Origin: JBCCXZ01 sp965228005
GTDB taxonomy: Bacteria > Planctomycetota > Planctomycetia > Pirellulales > Lacipirellulaceae
Assembly (NCBI GenBank): GCA_965228005.1
Contig: CBDDGV010000002.1
Span: 286,910 to 350,909 of the forward strand
Length of the DNA stretch: 64,000 nt
Direction of reading: 5' to 3'
Numbering within the stretch: position 1 is the first letter of the stretch; each line of letters opens with the position of its first letter. The position numbers and the translations under genes are program-made. The notes beneath the pieces are model-generated. The model was not told the origin of the DNA and made no database searches. It saw only the letters and a program-made list of their open reading frames with translations. This document shows positions 1-7,860 of this stretch, piece after piece.

Positions 1-121
1 CTACCCGCGGCCGAACTAGGCGCACCGGTGCACCCAACCGGCCCGCCGTGTATGCTGTGCCCGTCGCTAGCGGGCTCTCTGCGTGCGACTTACCGCGGAC
101 TCTTCTAACCACTGCACGCGC

Positions 122-373
122 ATGCAACACAGCTTCTCCCGGGCCGGACTCGCCCTCTTCGCCGTCTACCTCGCCCTGTATGCCGGCTTCGTCCTGCTCA
201 ACGCCTTCTGGCCCGAGCAGACCGAGGCCACCCCCATCGCCGGCCTCAACGTCGCCATCCTCTACGGCTTCGGCCTGATGATCGCCGCGATCGTCCTCGC
301 GTTGATCTACGGCTTCGTCAGCCGCGGCAGCGGCGATGACGGCGCTGCGGACGACGGGGAGGGCGACCGTTGA
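122..373 (+). CDS. DUF485-type small membrane protein, symporter partner
   Basis: An 83-residue protein with two predicted membrane segments (about residues 7-28 and 41-63) and an acidic C-terminal tail. The size, two-helix hairpin and position directly before an SSS-family symporter match the DUF485 (YjcH-like) family, which is usually encoded next to acetate/cation symporters. The ATG at 122 is chosen because translation from it begins just before the first helix; an upstream in-frame start at 83 would add a polar stretch with no signal character. Its stop codon overlaps the start of the next gene, so the two are probably translationally coupled. The exact function of DUF485 proteins is not known; a role in symporter assembly is inference. 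Confidence 0.8.
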   Translation: MQHSFSRAGLALFAVYLALYAGFVLLNAFWPEQTEATPIAGLNVAILYGFGLMIAAIVLALIYGFVSRGSGDDGAADDGEGDR

Positions 374-2316
374 TCTACGAACCCTCCTTCAGCGCCGTCG
401 TCATCTTCCTGCTCGTCTGCGGCCTCACGCTCGGCATCAGCTACTACATGGGCCGGCAGGCCAAGTCGTCCGCCGGCTTCTTCACGGCCCACGGGCAGAT
501 CCCCTGGCTCGTGAACGGCGTCGCCTTCGCCGGCGACTACCTCTCCGCCGCGTCGTTCCTCGGCATCTGCGGCATGATCGCCTTCTACGGCTACGACGGC
601 TTCCTCTATAGCATCGGCTACCTCGCCGGCTGGATCGTTGCGCTGTTCGTCGTCGCCGAGCCGATGAAGCGCCTCGGCAAGTTCACCTTTGCCGACGCGC
701 TCGACGCGAAGTTCGACTCCAAGGCCATCAAGCTAGCCGCCGGCGTCAGCACGCTGGTGGTCAGCGTCTTCTACCTCATCCCGCAGATGGTCGGCGCCGG
801 CGTGCTCGTCCAACCGCTGCTGGGCCTGCCCCACTGGGCCGGCGTGGTCATCGTCGGCGCCACGGTCATCTTCATCGTGGTGACCGCAGGCATGGTCTCC
901 ACCACCTGGGTCCAGTTCCTCAAGGGCGCCCTGCTCGTGGTCTTCAGCACCGTCCTGACCGTCATGCTGCTCGCCCGCGGCTTTGAGGTGAAGCAGGGCG
1001 GCGTCGACGGCTACGAGTTCCGCACCCTCGGCCCCTTGCCGAATGGCGACCTAACTGCGGCCATACAAGCGCTGCCCGGCGGCGAAAGCCTCCAACTGGT
1101 GACCCACGGCCGAGAGTGGGAAGACCGCGGCCTCTACCACTTCGAAGACTCCGCCACCGGCGAACAAACCGTCTGGAGCACACGCACCACCCCCGAGGGC
1201 GAGATCTACCTCGACGAGGCCCAGGCCGTCATCGAGTCGGGCGGTCAGAAGACCATTATCGCCGGAGGCGTCGGCGACGACGCCCCCGAAGGACTCCGCC
1301 CCGTCGGCACGCTCAGCAAGCTGCCCGAAGGGGAAACCGAGAAGAAGCCGCTCGGCCTGCTCTCCTTCTTCAGCACGCTCCAAGAGAGCGAGGTCATCCT
1401 CTGGAAGAGCCAGAAGATCCAACAGAGCGACGGCGCCACGGCCACCGTCTACACCCAGAACCCTACCCCCGGCAGCCGCGTCCTCCGCCCCGGCGAGCAC
1501 CCCCGCTTCCAGGGCATCCGCAGCGACCGCCTCGTCGACAAGCTGAACTTCCTCTCGCTGATGCTCGCCCTCTTCTGCGGCACCGCATCGCTGCCGCACA
1601 TCCTCATCCGCTACTACACCGTCAAAGACGAGGCCGCCGCCCGCAAGAGCACCATCGTCGGCATCTTCACCATCGGGTTCTTCTACATCCTCACGCTCTA
1701 CATGGGCCTGGGCGCCATGACCAGCGGCGCCCTCGACCCCACCGACAGCAACATGGCCGCCCCGCTCCTGGCCCGCAGCATGAGCGAGCTGATGTTCGCC
1801 ATCATCTCCGCCATCGCCTTCACCACCGTCCTCGGCACCGTCAGCGGACTGATCCTCGCCTCAGCCGGCGCGGTGAGCAACGACCTCGTCGCCAACCTCA
1901 CCGGCGAGGAGCTCACCGACCACGAGCGGGTCCGCATCGCCAAAATCGCTTCGGTCGCCGTAGGAGTCGTGGCCGTCGCGCTCGGCATCTTGTTCAAAGA
2001 GCTGAACGTCAGCTACCTCGTCGGCTGGGCCTTCAGCATCGCCGCCTCGGCCAACCTGCCCGCGCTGATCATGCTGCTCTTCTGGCGCGGCGCCACCGCC
2101 CAGGGTATTACCGCCGGCGTGCTGGTCGGCATGTTCAGTTCGCTCGGCTGGATCCTGCTTAGCGCAGACACCTACGCCAAGGTCTACGGCCTCCCCGCCG
2201 AAGACGCCCTCACCCCCTTCAGCCAACCCGGCATCGTGACGATCCCCCTCGGCTTCGCCACACTGATCGTCGTCTCCCTCCTCACCGCCGACCGACGTAC
2301 GAACGGAACCGCTTGA
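370..2316 (+). CDS. Sodium:solute symporter, acetate (ActP) type, with enlarged loop
   Basis: A 648-residue SSS-family transporter predicted to import a monocarboxylate such as acetate with a cation. The N-terminal half carries the family signature around GDYLSAASFLGICGMIA, and the second half contains the conserved GTASLPHILIRYYTV segment seen in ActP-like proteins. It starts with TTG at 370 inside the TTGA overlap with the preceding gene's stop. E. coli ActP is about 550 residues; here a hydrophilic insert of roughly 185 residues (about 204-388) replaces the short loop before LNFLSLMLALFCG. An acetyl-CoA synthetase at 27.5 kb would fit acetate as substrate, but substrate is inferred from family only. 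Confidence 0.88.
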   Translation: MIYEPSFSAVVIFLLVCGLTLGISYYMGRQAKSSAGFFTAHGQIPWLVNGVAFAGDYLSAASFLGICGMIAFYGYDGFLYSIGYLAGWIVALFVVAEPMKRLGKFTFADALDAKFDSKAIKLAAGVSTLVVSVFYLIPQMVGAGVLVQPLLGLPHWAGVVIVGATVIFIVVTAGMVSTTWVQFLKGALLVVFSTVLTVMLLARGFEVKQGGVDGYEFRTLGPLPNGDLTAAIQALPGGESLQLVTHGREWEDRGLYHFEDSATGEQTVWSTRTTPEGEIYLDEAQAVIESGGQKTIIAGGVGDDAPEGLRPVGTLSKLPEGETEKKPLGLLSFFSTLQESEVILWKSQKIQQSDGATATVYTQNPTPGSRVLRPGEHPRFQGIRSDRLVDKLNFLSLMLALFCGTASLPHILIRYYTVKDEAAARKSTIVGIFTIGFFYILTLYMGLGAMTSGALDPTDSNMAAPLLARSMSELMFAIISAIAFTTVLGTVSGLILASAGAVSNDLVANLTGEELTDHERVRIAKIASVAVGVVAVALGILFKELNVSYLVGWAFSIAASANLPALIMLLFWRGATAQGITAGVLVGMFSSLGWILLSADTYAKVYGLPAEDALTPFSQPGIVTIPLGFATLIVVSLLTADRRTNGTA

Positions 2317-2321
2317 TCCAT

Positions 2322-2350
2322 TTAGCCCCCGGCCAGTGGCCGGGGGCTAA
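2322..2350. terminator. Perfect 13-bp stem hairpin, terminator-like repeat
   Basis: The arms TTAGCCCCCGGCC and GGCCGGGGGCTAA pair perfectly around a 3-nt loop, 6 nt after the symporter stop. Near-identical hairpins occur at 2977 and 51411, each at the end of a gene, so this is a recurring terminator module in this genome. Confidence 0.75.
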
Positions 2351-2413
2351 CTAACGATTACACGGCGCCATGCCCCTCCCACTTCACATAGCTCACCACT
2401 TGGAGGTAAACCG

Positions 2414-2962
2414 ATGAGTAAGAAGACAACCGCCGCCCTCCTCCCGCTCGTCCTTCTTTCGCTCACCGCCCAAGCCCAAGAACTCGAGTTCCCCGCCCCC
2501 ACCGAAGCCCACCAGTGGCTGCAACGTTTCGTCGGCGAGTGGACCAGCACCGCCAGATCCGTCGGCGGCCCCGACGAGTCAGGGATAGAGTACAGCAGCA
2601 CGATGAAGTCCCGCGCCATCGGTGGCTTCTGGGTGGTCAACGAGATTCGCGGCGAGGTCAACGGCGCCAAGATGGTCGCCGTTCAAACCATCGGCTACGA
2701 CGCCGCCAAAAAGAAGTACGTCGGCACGTGGACCGACTCCATGATGGGCCACCTCTGGGTCTACGAGGGAACGGTCGACGACTCCGGCAAGAAACTCGTG
2801 CTGGAAACCAAAGGCCCCGACTTCGCCGGCTCCGGCAGCGACACCGGCTACCGCGACAGCTTCGAGTTCAAAACAGACGACCTGGTCATCTCCACCGCCG
2901 AGATTCAGAACGAAGCCGGCGAGTGGACCACCTTCATGACCGGCGAGATGCGCCGCAAGTAG
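2414..2962 (+). CDS. Exported DUF1579 family protein
   Basis: A 182-residue protein with a signal peptide (about residues 1-21, ending AQAQ) followed by a DUF1579-like domain. Recognisable family features are HQWLQRFVGEWTS near the start, then SRAIGGFWVVNE and YDAAKKKYVGTWTDSM. DUF1579 proteins are lipocalin-like beta barrels of unknown function, common and often multicopy in planctomycetes. The ATG at 2414 is preceded by GGAGG at good spacing. It stands alone between two copies of the same terminator-like hairpin, so it is probably a single-gene transcription unit. Function beyond the family name cannot be said. Confidence 0.82.
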   Translation: MSKKTTAALLPLVLLSLTAQAQELEFPAPTEAHQWLQRFVGEWTSTARSVGGPDESGIEYSSTMKSRAIGGFWVVNEIRGEVNGAKMVAVQTIGYDAAKKKYVGTWTDSMMGHLWVYEGTVDDSGKKLVLETKGPDFAGSGSDTGYRDSFEFKTDDLVISTAEIQNEAGEWTTFMTGEMRRK

Positions 2963-2976
2963 CCAACCCCATGCAT

Positions 2977-3005
2977 TTAGCCCCCGGCCAGTGGCCGGGG
3001 GCAAT
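2977..3005. terminator. Terminator-like hairpin, second copy
   Basis: The stem GCCCCCGGCC/GGCCGGGGGC (2980-3002) has the same AGT loop as the copy at 2322. It lies between two convergent genes (ends at 2962 and 3038) and could serve both. Confidence 0.7.
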
Positions 3006-3037
3006 CCAAGCGACCGCTCCGATCAACGCTTCCCCGC

Positions 3038-4075
3038 TCAAGTCGCCAGGCGCGCCCGCACCCCGCAGCAACCAAGAGCGCAAGACAGCAACAGCACGGC
3101 CGCCGACGGCTCCGGGATAACCCGCGCACGCGACACGAGCAACGCATAAGCCCCTTGTTCGTCATGGGCCCCCAAGGCCTCCTCATCAGGGAAGCCCGTC
3201 ACCGCAAAGAAGTACGAATCCGTTTCCGGCGCCAGGAAATGAACGGCCGAGCCGTTCGCGTCGGTGGTAAAGAACGTGTCGTCGGCCAGATCACTAAACG
3301 GCCCGCCCGCCTGGTCATCGTCGAACAAGATGTTCCCGTCGCTGTCCATGAACACGATCATCGTGTCGGGGTCGTCAAAGTCGAGGCTCAACCCCCGCAG
3401 CGGCGCGGTCATGGCGGTGAACACATCGCCCGCCATGAGGTCGACGCGGTAGAAGTCGACGTCGCCCGGCGCCCCCGGCACCAAGGAATTGACGGAGACC
3501 AGCGAGTCGAACTCCCCCAGCGGCAGCAGGTCGGCGCCCGACATCACCTCGTTGACCCCGTCGGTGTCCGCAAAATCGCCGCCCAACGATGCGGGGTCGA
3601 CACGCCCGATGGTCAGCAGGTAGTCGCCCGATTCGTCGTGCCCCGTGCCCTCGAATTCGTCGTCGAAGCCCGTCACGCCCACGGAGAACTCGTCGTCCAT
3701 CGCCTCCAAGCGGAACAGCGAACCGAACGAGTCGCCGCCGTTGCCGTTGTCCTGGTCCAGGTTGTTGTCGGCGCCGCTGTCGTCGTTGATCGTGAGAACG
3801 AAAGGCGACAGATCGCCCGGGCCGACATCGTCGGTGAAGAACGTCGCCACCTGGGTGTCGGGCGTGTCGAAGTCGAACGGCACGCCCTCGATCGGCGTGG
3901 TGATGCCGAAGACCACATCGCCGAAGTCGAGCGAGCCGAGCGAGAATAACTGGGTCTCATCCGGCGAGAGGGTCTCACGCTGCAGAGAGCTGCTGATGCC
4001 GGCGCCAAGGGCGCTCCCCCAGCAAGAAGTCGCCACGAGAGTGGCGAGATAAAAGGCGGCTCTGGTACGGCTCAT
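3038..4075 (-). CDS. PEP-CTERM surface protein with PPC-like domains
   Basis: A 345-residue exported protein: signal peptide (about 1-24), an acidic repeat-rich body, and a C-terminal PEP-CTERM sorting signal (IPEPSAAVLLLSCALGCC followed by basic residues). The body holds two related beta-domain units; DVDFYRVDLMAGDVFTA and a later DSYFFAVTGF resemble pre-peptidase C-terminal (PPC) domains. Start at 4075 is chosen over the upstream 4144 because GGAG lies at good spacing and the signal peptide then begins at residue 1. PEP-CTERM proteins are processed by exosortase and sent to the envelope or matrix; this is known for the family, and the ligand of this protein is unknown. Confidence 0.85.
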   Translation of the reverse strand: MSRTRAAFYLATLVATSCWGSALGAGISSSLQRETLSPDETQLFSLGSLDFGDVVFGITTPIEGVPFDFDTPDTQVATFFTDDVGPGDLSPFVLTINDDSGADNNLDQDNGNGGDSFGSLFRLEAMDDEFSVGVTGFDDEFEGTGHDESGDYLLTIGRVDPASLGGDFADTDGVNEVMSGADLLPLGEFDSLVSVNSLVPGAPGDVDFYRVDLMAGDVFTAMTAPLRGLSLDFDDPDTMIVFMDSDGNILFDDDQAGGPFSDLADDTFFTTDANGSAVHFLAPETDSYFFAVTGFPDEEALGAHDEQGAYALLVSRARVIPEPSAAVLLLSCALGCCGVRARLAT

Positions 4076-4231
4076 TAGTCTTCTCCAATCCTGGTGTTCG
4101 TCCTGGGCCCGTCGCCGCCCATCGGTTGCGTTGTAATCGTCCATCCAGCCGCGTCAACCATCCGTGCCAAAGAGGCAACGAGGAACCCGAAAAACAACCA
4201 AGAAAGCAGGGATGATGCGACCAGGTACGTT

Positions 4232-4693
4232 GGCGCCATGCCCACGCTTGCGTGAGGGTATTCGGGAATTCAACACTTCGAATTCCCTTGCGGAATGAGG
4301 TGCAGACGGCCCTGGAGGGGCCGAGGCGTGTAGCCCAGGGCAAGGCCCGCGAGAGCGCAGCGAAGCGCGGGCCGCAGCCCTGGGTTTTTTGTCGATTCCT
4401 TGCCGCGGTCGAGAGATCGGCGCGACGACAATCGGCGGTCGATCGAGGCCGGAGCCGCCCGCGGCTCGGGGGGCGGAGTGGCACTGGCGACTCGCCAGTG
4501 CGAATCCAACTCGACGCTGCACTGGCAAGATGCCAGTGCCACCCAAACACTCGACCACATCCAACCCGTGGCGGCGCCTGCCTGCGGCAGGCTTGCCCCG
4601 GGCTATCGGCCTTGGCCCCTCCGGGGCCACTCCGGTGGCATCGTGTAGTGGTTCAATTCCCGGATACCCTCGCGCTCGCGTGGGCATGGCGCC
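4232..4693. repeat. About 460-bp element with long imperfect terminal inverted repeats
   Basis: Both ends read GGCGCCATGCCCACG inward, then share GAGGGTAT-CGGGAATT-AAC, then GGCC-GGAGGGGCC-AGGC and TAGCCC-GGGCAAG. The arms are thus related over more than 100 bp in inverted orientation. The middle holds a two-hairpin GGCACTGGC module (4479-4544). No ORF with family similarity is present. It fills most of the gap between genes ending at 4075 and starting at 4845. It looks like a non-autonomous, MITE-like or nested palindromic element; no target-site duplication was confirmed. Confidence 0.65.
4479..4544. repeat. Two-hairpin GGCACTGGC repeat, copy 1
   Basis: GGCACTGGCGACTCGCCAGT is one hairpin and CACTGGCAAGATGCCAGTG another, separated by about 20 nt, and the unit ends in GCCACCC. 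Copies 2 and 3 are at 5984 and 31010. Confidence 0.7.
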
Positions 4694-4844
4694 CCACCTC
4701 TCTGGCGTCCAATATCTTCTCTTGCCCCGCCTGTCGCAGGTACTTATTCTCCCCCCGCACCCAAACTCCCCCCGGCAGGCGCCACCCTCGCCCGCCAAAC
4801 CGCTAGCACGCCACTCCAGCCTGCTCGCCCCCCGAGGACTAATC

Positions 4845-5960
4845 ATGCGCCGCACAACCGCCGCCCTCCTGTCGCTCACCCTGCTCGCCGCCGCCCAGGC
4901 CCACGCCGGCCCCCGCGAGAACGAAACCGTCCGCCAGGCCACCGTCGTCCTCCAGGAGGTGATGAACACCCCCGGCAAGGGCATCCCCAAGAACCTGCTC
5001 GCCAGCGCCCAGGCCGTCGCCATCGTCCCGCAGCTCAAGGGCGGCGCCTTCGTCGTCGGCGTCCGCCGCGGACACGGCGTCATGACCACCCGCGACGCCG
5101 CCGGCCACTGGCAGGCCCCGCAGTTCGTGACCATCACCGGCGGCAGCGTCGGCTGGCAGGCCGGCGTCCAGTCGACCGACGTCGTCCTCGTCCTCCGCAG
5201 CAAGCAGAGCGTCGAGAACCTCATGAGCGGCAAGCTCACCATCGGCGCCGACGCCTCGGTCGCCGCCGGCCCGGTCGGACGCAAGGTCTCCGCCGGCACC
5301 GACGTGCCGCTCAGCTCCGAGATCTACACCTACTCCCGCAGCCGCGGCGTGTTCCTCGGCGTCTCGCTCGACGGCTCGGTCCTCAAGCCCGACCCCGCCG
5401 CCGAGGCCGCCTTCTACATGAACGGCGTCCCGGGCGCCGACACCACCCAGGCCCAGCAGCTCGCCACCGGACTGTTGAACTCGATCGCCCAGTACTCCGG
5501 CGGCTCGGCTGCGTCGGTCGTGACCGTGCCGCCCGTCGCCCCCGCGCAGGTCGCGCCAACCCAGGTCGCCCCAATCCAGACCGGTCCAGCGCTGATCCCC
5601 CCCACAGCCGCCGCCCCCACGACGCCGGCCCCCGCCGAGACCGCTTTGCTCGATTCGTGGCAGAAGCTCTCGACGATCCTGCCGCCCGCCTGGCAGCAGC
5701 ACCTGGCCGTCCCTGCCGCCGGCCCGGGGACCGATACGACCAGCTACCGAGCGGCCCTCGCCCTGACGCTCACCCGCTACGACGAGGTGGCCGCCAACCC
5801 GCAGTACCAGGCGCTCACCGCCAAGCCCGAATTCCACGCCGTCCGCACCGAGCTGGTCCGCGCCCTGCACGCCACCCAGCCCGCGGCCCCCGGCGCGCTG
5901 CAGCTCCCCCCGCCCCCCGCCGGCAGCCAAGCCAGCCAGCCCCGCACGCCGCTGCAGTAG
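4845..5960 (+). CDS. Exported SYLF-domain (Ysc84/DUF500) protein
   Basis: A 371-residue protein with a signal peptide (about 1-22, ending AHAG) and a SYLF lipid-binding domain at about residues 25-205. Typical SYLF features are visible: IPKNLLASAQAVAIVP, GGAFVVGVRRGHGV, then GGSVGWQAGVQSTDVVLVL and SRSRGVFLGVSLDGS. The remainder is a Pro/Ala-rich linker followed by a short helical C-terminal region and another Pro-rich tail. SYLF domains bind phosphoinositides in eukaryotes; bacterial exported versions have no settled role. The start at 4845 is chosen because it gives an immediate signal peptide; the longer upstream ORF runs through the palindromic repeat element. Confidence 0.85.
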   Translation: MRRTTAALLSLTLLAAAQAHAGPRENETVRQATVVLQEVMNTPGKGIPKNLLASAQAVAIVPQLKGGAFVVGVRRGHGVMTTRDAAGHWQAPQFVTITGGSVGWQAGVQSTDVVLVLRSKQSVENLMSGKLTIGADASVAAGPVGRKVSAGTDVPLSSEIYTYSRSRGVFLGVSLDGSVLKPDPAAEAAFYMNGVPGADTTQAQQLATGLLNSIAQYSGGSAASVVTVPPVAPAQVAPTQVAPIQTGPALIPPTAAAPTTPAPAETALLDSWQKLSTILPPAWQQHLAVPAAGPGTDTTSYRAALALTLTRYDEVAANPQYQALTAKPEFHAVRTELVRALHATQPAAPGALQLPPPPAGSQASQPRTPLQ

Positions 5961-5965
5961 CATTA

Positions 5966-6090
5966 GTGCCATGCCCACGTCGGGTGGCACTGGCGTCTCG
6001 CCAGTGCTAGAAGCGGGTACCGCGACACTGGCAAGATGCCAGTGCCACCCAGCCGCAAGCGCGATGCCATGCCCACGCTCGCGTCGGCAT
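5966..6090. repeat. Two-hairpin GGCACTGGC repeat, copy 2, with CATGCCCACG palindromes
   Basis: The core at 5984-6050 has hairpin GGCACTGGCGTCTCGCCAGT, spacer, CACTGGCAAGATGCCAGTG and ends in CCACCC. It is flanked by GTGCCATGCCCACG (5966) and ATGCCATGCCCACGCTCGCG (6064), the same module found at the ends of the 4232 element. It lies 6 bp after the SYLF gene and may also end its transcript. Confidence 0.7.
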
Positions 6091-6179
6091 ATGAACTACC
6101 TGCGACCAGGAACGCCTGCCCGTTTGACGTTCGTCGCTCCGACTCGCTTTCTCCTGAGAATCTGCTTGAAAGTGGCCGC

Positions 6180-6602
6180 CCAGAAATGTATACATAAGTT
6201 CACTATTGCAGCGGCTCTTTGGCAACCTATCTCTACTGCCCACGGCGGCCCGCGTGCCAGACGGTCCGGGCCCCCCGCGCCCGCACTGCGTTTCTGCGTG
6301 AGACTTCCAGACCAAGCCACTCGGTTCCGTCCCCAGGTGCCGAACGGCTGGCTGCAGAACTCTCACACTTCTGTCTCGGGCATTCACTTCGAACCCCTAA
6401 GAACAAGGTGTGAATCGTTGCGAAACACGGACAGAAGAACGACTTCTGCAGAGCCTCGGGCTCCAGAAGGCCGCACACTTCTGTCCAAGCTTTCCTAGCC
6501 GCCGACCTACGCGTCGGCGGTGCGGGCTCCAAAGCGACGGACAGAACGCAGAGCCTTTTGTCTCCCAGGCGCAATCTCGCCCTAGCGGCGCCAAAAGCCA
6601 GA
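6180..6602 (-). repeat. Dispersed multi-hairpin non-coding repeat, copy C
   Basis: Read on the minus strand this stretch carries the same ordered blocks as 29474-29882 and 47835-48240: a GACAAAA/TTCTGTC region, a hairpin CCGCCGACGCGTAGGTCGGC followed by GGCTA, GGACAGAAG, CTGCAGAAGTCGTTCTTCTG, CTCACGCAGAAACGCAG, and at the end CAAAGAGC, 19 nt, TGTATACAT. The distance from hairpin to CAAAGAGC is about 300 nt. ORFs here have no family features. It lies immediately downstream of tRNA-Pro. Confidence 0.6.
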
Positions 6603-6612
6603 GTCACCAACA

Positions 6613-6647
6613 AGAAAACCCCCGCCGGCCAACAGGCCCGCGGGGGT
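6613..6647 (-). terminator. Rho-independent terminator of tRNA-Pro
   Basis: On the minus strand a stem ACCCCCGC...GCGGGGGT with an inner GGCC/GGCC pairing is followed by TTTTCTTG. It lies 18 nt beyond the 3' end of the tRNA. Confidence 0.75.
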
Positions 6648-6664
6648 CGGTGAGTCGCTACTAG

Positions 6665-6739
6665 TCGGGGCGACAGGATTCGAACCTGCGACCTACTGCT
6701 CCCAAAGCAGTCGCGCTAGCCAGGCTGCGCCACGCCCCG
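6665..6739 (-). tRNA. tRNA-Pro (anticodon TGG)
   Basis: The minus strand folds as a standard cloverleaf: acceptor CGGGGCG/CGCCCCG with discriminator A, D arm GCGC-AGCCTGGCTA-GCGC, anticodon stem CTGC/GCAG with loop TTTGGGA giving anticodon TGG, and T arm GCAGG-TTCGAAT-CCTGT. The CCA end is not encoded. The acceptor and D-arm sequence is typical of bacterial tRNA-Pro. Confidence 0.95.
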
Positions 6740-6810
6740 CCGCTCGCCGAGCGACGCCCGGCAGGCTTGAATACTAGCCGCGGCGACGGGGGCCGGCAAC
6801 CGAACGGCCG

Positions 6811-7860
6811 TTAAGCCGCTTCCAACGCCGCGTCGCCGCCGATCTGGACCCGCAGCCGCTCGAACTCCTCGGCGTTCTTGAAGTGGATCGTGATCCGCCC
6901 CGAGCCCTTCGCCGTCTGCCGCAGGTCGACCTTCGTGCCCAAGGCCAACCGCAGCGACTCCTCGACGTGGGCCAACTGGTTTGCAGCCGCCTTCTTGGCG
7001 ACCGTCGCCTCATCGGCGCCGACCAAACTCAGCGGGTCGGCGTCGGCCTGTCGGATGTGCTCCTGCACCGCCTGCTCCGTCGCACGCACCGAGAGAGAAT
7101 CCGCCGCGATCCGTTTGGCGAACGACTCCTGCTCCGATTCGTCGCCCAGCGGCAACAACGCCCGGGCGTGGCCCTGCGAGATGGCGCCTTCGACGACCAT
7201 CTGCTTCACAACCTCAGGGAGCTCCAGCAGCCGGATCAGGTTCGCGACCGTCGACCGGTCGACGCTCACCCGTTCGGCCAGCTCCTCCTGGGTGCAGCCG
7301 TACTCCTGGAGGTACCGCTGGAACGAAGCGGCCTTCTCGATCGCGTTGAGGTCCTTCCGCTGAACGTTCTCCACGATCGCCAGCTCGGCAACCTGACGGT
7401 CGTCGACCTGCCGGACCTGCACCGGCACGCGTTCCCAACTCGCAAGCTGGGCCGCCCGCATCCGCCGCTCGCCGGCGATGAGCTGGTACCGATCGGCGTC
7501 GGGCCGGACGACGATCGGCTGCAAGAAACCGTGCGTGCGGATGCTGTCGCACAGGTCCGCGATCTCGGCCTCGTCGAACGACTGCCGCGGCTGGTACGGG
7601 TTGCGGTCGATCAGGTCGAGCCGCAGCCACTGCTGACCCTCGGCATCACGGGTGATCGCGTCTTCGGCCCCGTCGGCCTCGGCATCGACGCCGTCCTCGA
7701 TCTCGTCGTCCGGGTTGCGGACCACCAGCACGGGCCGCTCGTCCGTCTGCACCGGTTCGGCCGAGGCGGCTTGCTGAGCGTCGGCAGAATCCTGATTGGC
7801 GTCGAGGCTGCGTCCCAGCAGCGCTTCGAGGCCACGTCCCAACCGTCTTTCCCTAGACAC
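6811..7860 (-). CDS. parB: ParB chromosome partitioning protein
   Basis: A 349-residue ParB/Spo0J-family CTPase and parS-binding protein. The N-terminal arm (MSRERRLGRGLEALLG) is the ParA-contacting segment, followed by an acidic variable linker of about 55 residues. The CTP-binding domain begins near LIDRNPYQPR (about 84) and includes the arginine motif GERRMRA (130-136) and the ENVQRKDLN segment. A helix-turn-helix for parS lies at about 190-211 (QEELAERVSVDRSTVANLIR), then a C-terminal dimerisation domain. Its start overlaps the end of parA by 8 bp. Cognate parS sites are visible about 6 kb away at 13781-13832. ParB loads at parS and spreads to organise and segregate the origin region. Confidence 0.97.
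   Translation of the reverse strand: MSRERRLGRGLEALLGRSLDANQDSADAQQAASAEPVQTDERPVLVVRNPDDEIEDGVDAEADGAEDAITRDAEGQQWLRLDLIDRNPYQPRQSFDEAEIADLCDSIRTHGFLQPIVVRPDADRYQLIAGERRMRAAQLASWERVPVQVRQVDDRQVAELAIVENVQRKDLNAIEKAASFQRYLQEYGCTQEELAERVSVDRSTVANLIRLLELPEVVKQMVVEGAISQGHARALLPLGDESEQESFAKRIAADSLSVRATEQAVQEHIRQADADPLSLVGADEATVAKKAAANQLAHVEESLRLALGTKVDLRQTAKGSGRITIHFKNAEEFERLRVQIGGDAALEAA

Noticed and set aside
5971..6660. ORFs of 60-175 codons in the gap before tRNA-Pro
   Set aside because: They cross dispersed palindromic repeats and show no family features or conserved start.
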